From: CAG-791 sp000431495 | Lineage (GTDB): Bacteria > Bacillota > Clostridia > Lachnospirales > Lachnospiraceae | Direction: 5' to 3' (one strand) | NCBI GenBank assembly: GCA_052117605.1 | Contig: JBQKIT010000005.1 | Length of the DNA: 64,000 nt | In this document: piece after piece, positions 60,818-64,000 of the stretch | Numbering within the stretch: the stretch's first letter is position 1 | Layout of the letters: each line of letters begins with the position of its first letter | Notes under the pieces: generated by a model | Database searches by the model: none | The model's input: only the letters and a program-made list of their open reading frames with translations | What the model was told of the DNA's origin: nothing | Made by a program: the position numbers and the translations under genes

Positions 60818-61393
60818 TTATGATGTACTTTGCACTTTTTTTATAAATGATCTTAGCCGATGAAATTGCAGAAGCATCAGAATGATGGCAATAGAGAAAC
60901 AGACAAGCCCGATAAAAATGCATGCATACCCGAATGGCGGTGGAGTTCTTTTCATTGTTATGGATACATTTGAATTATTCCAGTATCTGGTAATCATGGT
61001 ATAAAGAAAAAAATAAGTGGAGTAAAATGATAAAGCGGAATATAGCAAAGAAAAGGTTCCACAGACACAGAGAATAATTTCGGTAACCAGAAAACGAAGT
61101 TTTTTTCTATCTGTCAGTTGCTGAACAGCGATCAAAATCGTATTTTGAATGGCTGTGACGGAAGAATTCTCTTCTTCAGGGGTTCGTTTTGTGGCATTCA
61201 TTAACTCATCCAGACTGATGCCGAGGGCAACAGAGAGTGGCTGCAGAGTGCTGATATCGGGAAAACCTATTCCTCGTTCCCACTTGCTGATGGCCTGACT
61301 TGTTACATGCAATACCTGAGCAAGACTGGCCTGCGTCATGCCCTTTTCTTTCCGCATCTCTGCTATGAACTTCCCCATTGTTTTGGCATCCAT
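60818..61393 (-). CDS. XRE-family regulator with membrane anchor
   Basis: 191 residues from ATG 61393 with GGAGA upstream. Residues about 8-65 form a helix-turn-helix (LAQVLHVTSQAISKWERGIGFPDISTL). Two membrane segments follow at about 105-135 and 155-180, so it is probably a membrane-tethered regulator. The target is unknown. A+T-rich like its neighbours. Confidence 0.85.
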   Translation of the reverse strand: MDAKTMGKFIAEMRKEKGMTQASLAQVLHVTSQAISKWERGIGFPDISTLQPLSVALGISLDELMNATKRTPEEENSSVTAIQNTILIAVQQLTDRKKLRFLVTEIILCVCGTFSLLYSALSFYSTYFFLYTMITRYWNNSNVSITMKRTPPPFGYACIFIGLVCFSIAIILMLLQFHRLRSFIKKVQSTS

Positions 61394-61442
61394 AGATCGT
61401 TCTCCATGCTGGTGTTTGAAAAATCCCTTTATACACAATAAA

Positions 61443-61468
61443 AGCGCTGATGAAAACATCAGCGCTTA
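61443..61468 (-). terminator. Native terminator of the split tRNA-Ser
   Basis: An 11-bp perfect stem (61443-61453 with 61458-61468), loop of four, T-run on the minus strand. It follows the tRNA 3' end at once and so marks the original tRNA locus. Confidence 0.85.
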
Positions 61469-61469
61469 C

Positions 61470-61490
61470 GGAGGACAAGGGATTCGAACG
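61470..61490 (-). other. Attachment site: 3' end of tRNA-Ser
   Basis: On the minus strand this is a tRNA T-loop and 3' acceptor strand: TTCGAAT, CCCTT, GTCCTCC and discriminator G. The 5' T-stem and the rest of the tRNA are missing to the right, where the sequence changes to GAACGTTCG. Together with the intact terminator, this is the remnant left when an element integrates into a tRNA 3' end. The second copy should be beyond the window. Confidence 0.75.
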
Positions 61491-61595
61491 AACGTTCGAT
61501 AACCGAAACGCTGTAAAATAAGGAAAATCAGTGCACATGTCAAACCATTAACCAAAAAATAACCAATTATTTGAAAACACGAGGTAATTATAATT

Positions 61596-62099
61596 ATGGA
61601 AAAGACATTTGTACAGATGAGCACCGAGGATTTAGTAGTTGGATTAACCAGATGGAACGAAGCGGAGAAGAAAACGGAATTACTACGGAACTACGGCATT
61701 CTGAATGATAATATCCAAGATGTACCGTGTGATATGTTCGCGGAACTGGAAAACACATTTGGATGCTATGCAATGGGAAGCACATTCACAGAGGAAGAGT
61801 TAGACGCGAAGCACTACGGGCATTCATGGCGCGAGTTAATCCGGCTGATATGCGAAGAGAATACACGGCGAAGAGTTTACGGCGTAGAAACGCCACACTC
61901 AAATCATGAAGAAGGTACACCATACACCAAGAAGTATTTTGATAGCTTAAAAAAGATTGTAGCAAATCCAGATGTTCAAATACAAATCATAAAATCGGAA
62001 GGTGGAAACGTACCGATTAGAGAAATAACGGACATTCGCAGCTACAAAAATGCTAACGGTGAACTGTGCTATGACTGGACAGAGCGAATTATACTATAA
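61596..62099 (+). CDS. Hypothetical protein on the integrated element
   Basis: 167 residues, soluble, with no family recognised. The first gene inside the element, 105 bp from the attachment site; GAGGT lies 10 nt upstream. A+T-rich. Confidence 0.55.
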   Translation: MEKTFVQMSTEDLVVGLTRWNEAEKKTELLRNYGILNDNIQDVPCDMFAELENTFGCYAMGSTFTEEELDAKHYGHSWRELIRLICEENTRRRVYGVETPHSNHEEGTPYTKKYFDSLKKIVANPDVQIQIIKSEGGNVPIREITDIRSYKNANGELCYDWTERIIL

Positions 62100-62114
62100 T
62101 TATAGTACATAATA

Positions 62115-62170
62115 CACAATACAATATACCGATAATACATTCGATATTGTACAACATGCACAATACAATA
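62115..62170. repeat. Direct repeats CACAATACAATA and dyad
   Basis: CACAATACAATA at 62115-62126 and 62159-62170, spaced 44 bp, with a dyad ACAATAT (62121-62127) / ATATTGT (62144-62150) between. Iteron-like, upstream of the recombinase. The 348-bp gap to 62448 otherwise holds only a terminator-like hairpin. Confidence 0.5.
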
Positions 62171-62231
62171 GGCTTTGTTCGATGAGATCGGCATTAAAAA
62201 ATACATTACGGCAGCAGGGGTTATAACTCTG

Positions 62232-62276
62232 AATGCGATTCAACGGCTTTAATAGGTCGATTGGGTCGCATTTTTA
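62232..62276 (+). terminator. Terminator-like hairpin before the recombinase
   Basis: AATGCGA (62232-62238) pairs with TCGCATT (62266-62272), then a T-rich tail; the loop is long. Confidence 0.5.
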
Positions 62277-62447
62277 TTTGTACCAAAAGTAACCTGCTGC
62301 CATATAGTATTAAAAGTATTGACTTTGGGGCTGTTTTGACGTAAATTTATAGTATCAAAAGAAACGAACGTTAGAAATGGTACAACACACAGAGCAAGCG
62401 CGAAGCGCGCGAGGATGAAAGACGAGCGCGCAACAGAAAGGAACATC

Positions 62448-63134
62448 ATGATATACGGATATTGCAGAATCAGCACCGGAAAGCAGAGCCTTGAAAGACA
62501 GATCACAAATATCATGAAGGCATATCCAGAAGCCAAGATCAAGAAAGAGGTTTACACTGGAACCAAGGATAACCGCCCAGAGTTCAAGAAGCTGTTAGCG
62601 CTTGTGCAGGAGAATGACACAATCATATTTGATTCAGTTAGCCGTATGAGCCGTAACGAAGAAGAAGGCGTAAAGGATTATTTCGAACTGTACGACAGAA
62701 AAATCAATCTTGTGTTCCTCAAAGAGCCATACATTAACACGGACGTATACCGTTCGTCAGTCTCACAGACAATAGAAGCCACAGGGAACGAGATCGCAGA
62801 TTGCTACATCGAAGCTACCAACAAGGTTATCAAGATTCTGGCAAGGCAACAAATCCTCAAGGCGTTCGAACAGTCAGCAAAAGAGGTTGCCGACTTGCAC
62901 CAGAGGACAGCCGAAGGATTGAGAGAAGCCAAAGCGGCAGGGAAGAGAATCGGTACCCAGAAGGGTGATAAACTGAACGTCAAGAAAAAGGATCCGGCAA
63001 AGCAGATTATTCTCTCACACAGCAAGGACTTCAACGGCGAAGACAGTGACATCGTTGTTATGAAGATTGCCGGAGTATCCAGAAATACATACTACAAGTA
63101 CAAAAAGGAACTTGCGGAAGAACAGAACGCATGA
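62448..63134 (+). CDS. Small serine recombinase (resolvase/invertase family)
   Basis: 228 residues from ATG 62448 with GAAAGGA upstream. IYGYCRISTGKQSLERQ carries the catalytic Ser9, with DSVSRMSRNEEEG further along; a helical linker and a C-terminal helix-turn-helix follow (VVMKIAGVSRNTYYKYKKEL). Such enzymes resolve, invert or integrate DNA. It may mobilise the element, although integration into a tRNA is usually done by tyrosine integrases. Confidence 0.9.
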   Translation: MIYGYCRISTGKQSLERQITNIMKAYPEAKIKKEVYTGTKDNRPEFKKLLALVQENDTIIFDSVSRMSRNEEEGVKDYFELYDRKINLVFLKEPYINTDVYRSSVSQTIEATGNEIADCYIEATNKVIKILARQQILKAFEQSAKEVADLHQRTAEGLREAKAAGKRIGTQKGDKLNVKKKDPAKQIILSHSKDFNGEDSDIVVMKIAGVSRNTYYKYKKELAEEQNA

Positions 63135-63147
63135 AATCTAACAGGGG

Positions 63148-63180
63148 GCTAGCCAAAACTTTTTGGTTGGCTCTCTTTTT
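63148..63180 (+). terminator. Terminator after the recombinase
   Basis: AGCCAA / TTGGCT stem around AAACTTTT, then CTCTTTTT. The rest of the gap to 63592 shows no credible gene. Confidence 0.65.
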
Positions 63181-63591
63181 CTATATCCATCTATGGAGCA
63201 TTTCTATATACTAAGCGCAATTTTGGAACCGAAAACACGAACACCAGTTCTTTCGTATATTCGTACAAGGCCGTGAGAAGCCCGTAGAGACGTTTTTAGA
63301 AGATCGGCGGTAACTAATACGCCTAAAAGCTAACAGGGCGAGAAACGGCCCACACGGACGTGTACCGACATGCGCAAATTTTCGCGCTGAATTACAGCCA
63401 AAAATCACAATCATTTCACAGCAAACAATCCAGTCATACATCCCGTCATAAATTCACAGCAAAAATATTTTGGGATTTTCATTTCCTAAAAGTGGGGTGA
63501 AAAAAACCGTACATTCTTTTTTCTAGCTCTGGAATTACTAGGTGAAGGAATTATGATTCACCGCCGGAGTTGCGGAGAAAGAAGGGAAGAG

Positions 63592-63918
63592 ATGAAGACA
63601 AGATCAATTCTTGCAAACATTCACACGATGGAGATTAAGACAGAGAACGCCGTTGATGTAGGAAAGGCACTGGACAAGTATGTACTGACACATCCAAGCG
63701 AGAAGGAAACCGCCGAGAAAATAGGCCGTTGCATCAACACAGAGATTTCCAGAATCAACAAGAACGCCAAGAAGATGGGTAAAACATTCATTCTGAACCT
63801 TAACAAGTGGTACGGAGAACATGAAAACATTTATCTGTATTCAGAGTTCTGCGAGGTTCTGCAAATCGTAACAGACGTATTGGGGATCATGCAATTTGCG
63901 GAGGGCATCGGCCACTGA
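63592..63918 (+). CDS. Hypothetical helical protein on the element
   Basis: 108 residues from ATG 63592 with GAAGGGAAGAG upstream; an ATG at 63553 adds 13 residues. Mostly helical, Lys/Glu-rich; no family recognised. It is the last gene in the window, 82 bp from its end. Confidence 0.5.
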   Translation: MKTRSILANIHTMEIKTENAVDVGKALDKYVLTHPSEKETAEKIGRCINTEISRINKNAKKMGKTFILNLNKWYGEHENIYLYSEFCEVLQIVTDVLGIMQFAEGIGH

Positions 63919-64000
63919 TGCGTTGACCAGCGGCCGCCTGGCGGATCAAAACGGCCGCCCTCCAGATAACCCTAATTCAGTTCTTCAGTTGGATCATCAC

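Noticed and set aside
63211..63441. 76-codon minus-strand frame after the recombinase
   Set aside because: No ribosome site, odd composition, and no family resemblance.

Overview
The window looks like about 60 kb of core chromosome from an anaerobic, low-redox-potential Firmicute of the Clostridia, most likely Lachnospiraceae. The evidence is the gene order hup-rqcP-divIC-tilS-hpt-ftsH, a class II aldolase, ATP-type PEP carboxykinase, a flavodiiron protein, a SufCBDSU system under an Rrf2 regulator, formate-THF ligase, a split transketolase, strong AGGAGG-type ribosome sites and G+C near 50 %. The sporulation genes normally found between rqcP and tilS (yabP, yabQ, spoIIE) are missing, which hints at a lineage that no longer sporulates. 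Species cannot be named from the sequence alone.

Layout. 1-5130: end of a HU gene, then ribosome rescue, division, tRNA modification, purine salvage and FtsH. 5131-5440: a candidate C-rich small RNA, then the aldolase promoter with a Rex-like operator. 5441-18025: glycolysis (fba, pgi, pyk), murG, pgeF, a flavodiiron protein, and a replication/translation cluster (gmk-like, holB, ricT, tRNA methyltransferase, rsmI). 18026-31910: pckA behind a second Rex-like operator, a probably leaderless phosphatase gene, a membrane-anchored Mrr-like nuclease, a pentose operon (sugar kinase, araD, split transketolase, rpe), map, metG, a secreted protein, a YesL-like protein and the sugar-ABC ATPase ugpC. 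32161-44410: a CdaR/PucR regulator, a PflX-type radical SAM protein, SRP RNA, tadA, the iscR-sufCBDSU operon, a TetR regulator, a protein that looks like a radical SAM enzyme stripped of its cluster cysteines, a HerA-like ATPase and tRNA-Lys(CTT). 44655-57043: tatD, rsmA, a 964-residue TPR/acidic-repeat/degenerate-AAA+ protein, glgB, a DtxR-type regulator, pseB-pseC plus a glycosyltransferase, and fhs. 57245-59848: a TetR regulator, six 52-bp tandem hairpin repeats, and an SPFH/ribbon-helix-helix gene pair. 59910-64000: lower G+C, with TraX-like and XRE membrane proteins, then the 3' end of a split tRNA-Ser with its terminator (61443-61490). That is the left end of an integrated element carrying a small serine recombinase and unknown genes and continuing past the window.

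The strongest unannotated signals are: (1) the sRNA candidate at 5219-5310 with C-rich unpaired segments and a C7 terminator loop; (2) Rex-like operators on fba and pckA, linking glycolysis and PEP metabolism to the NADH/NAD+ ratio; (3) two proteins that keep the frame of an enzyme family but have lost its catalytic motif; (4) a promoter whose predicted start falls on the A of an ATG; (5) the 52-bp hairpin repeats; and (6) the tRNA-Ser attachment site. Functions are assigned by reading translated motifs, not by database search. Start codons were chosen by ribosome-site spacing.
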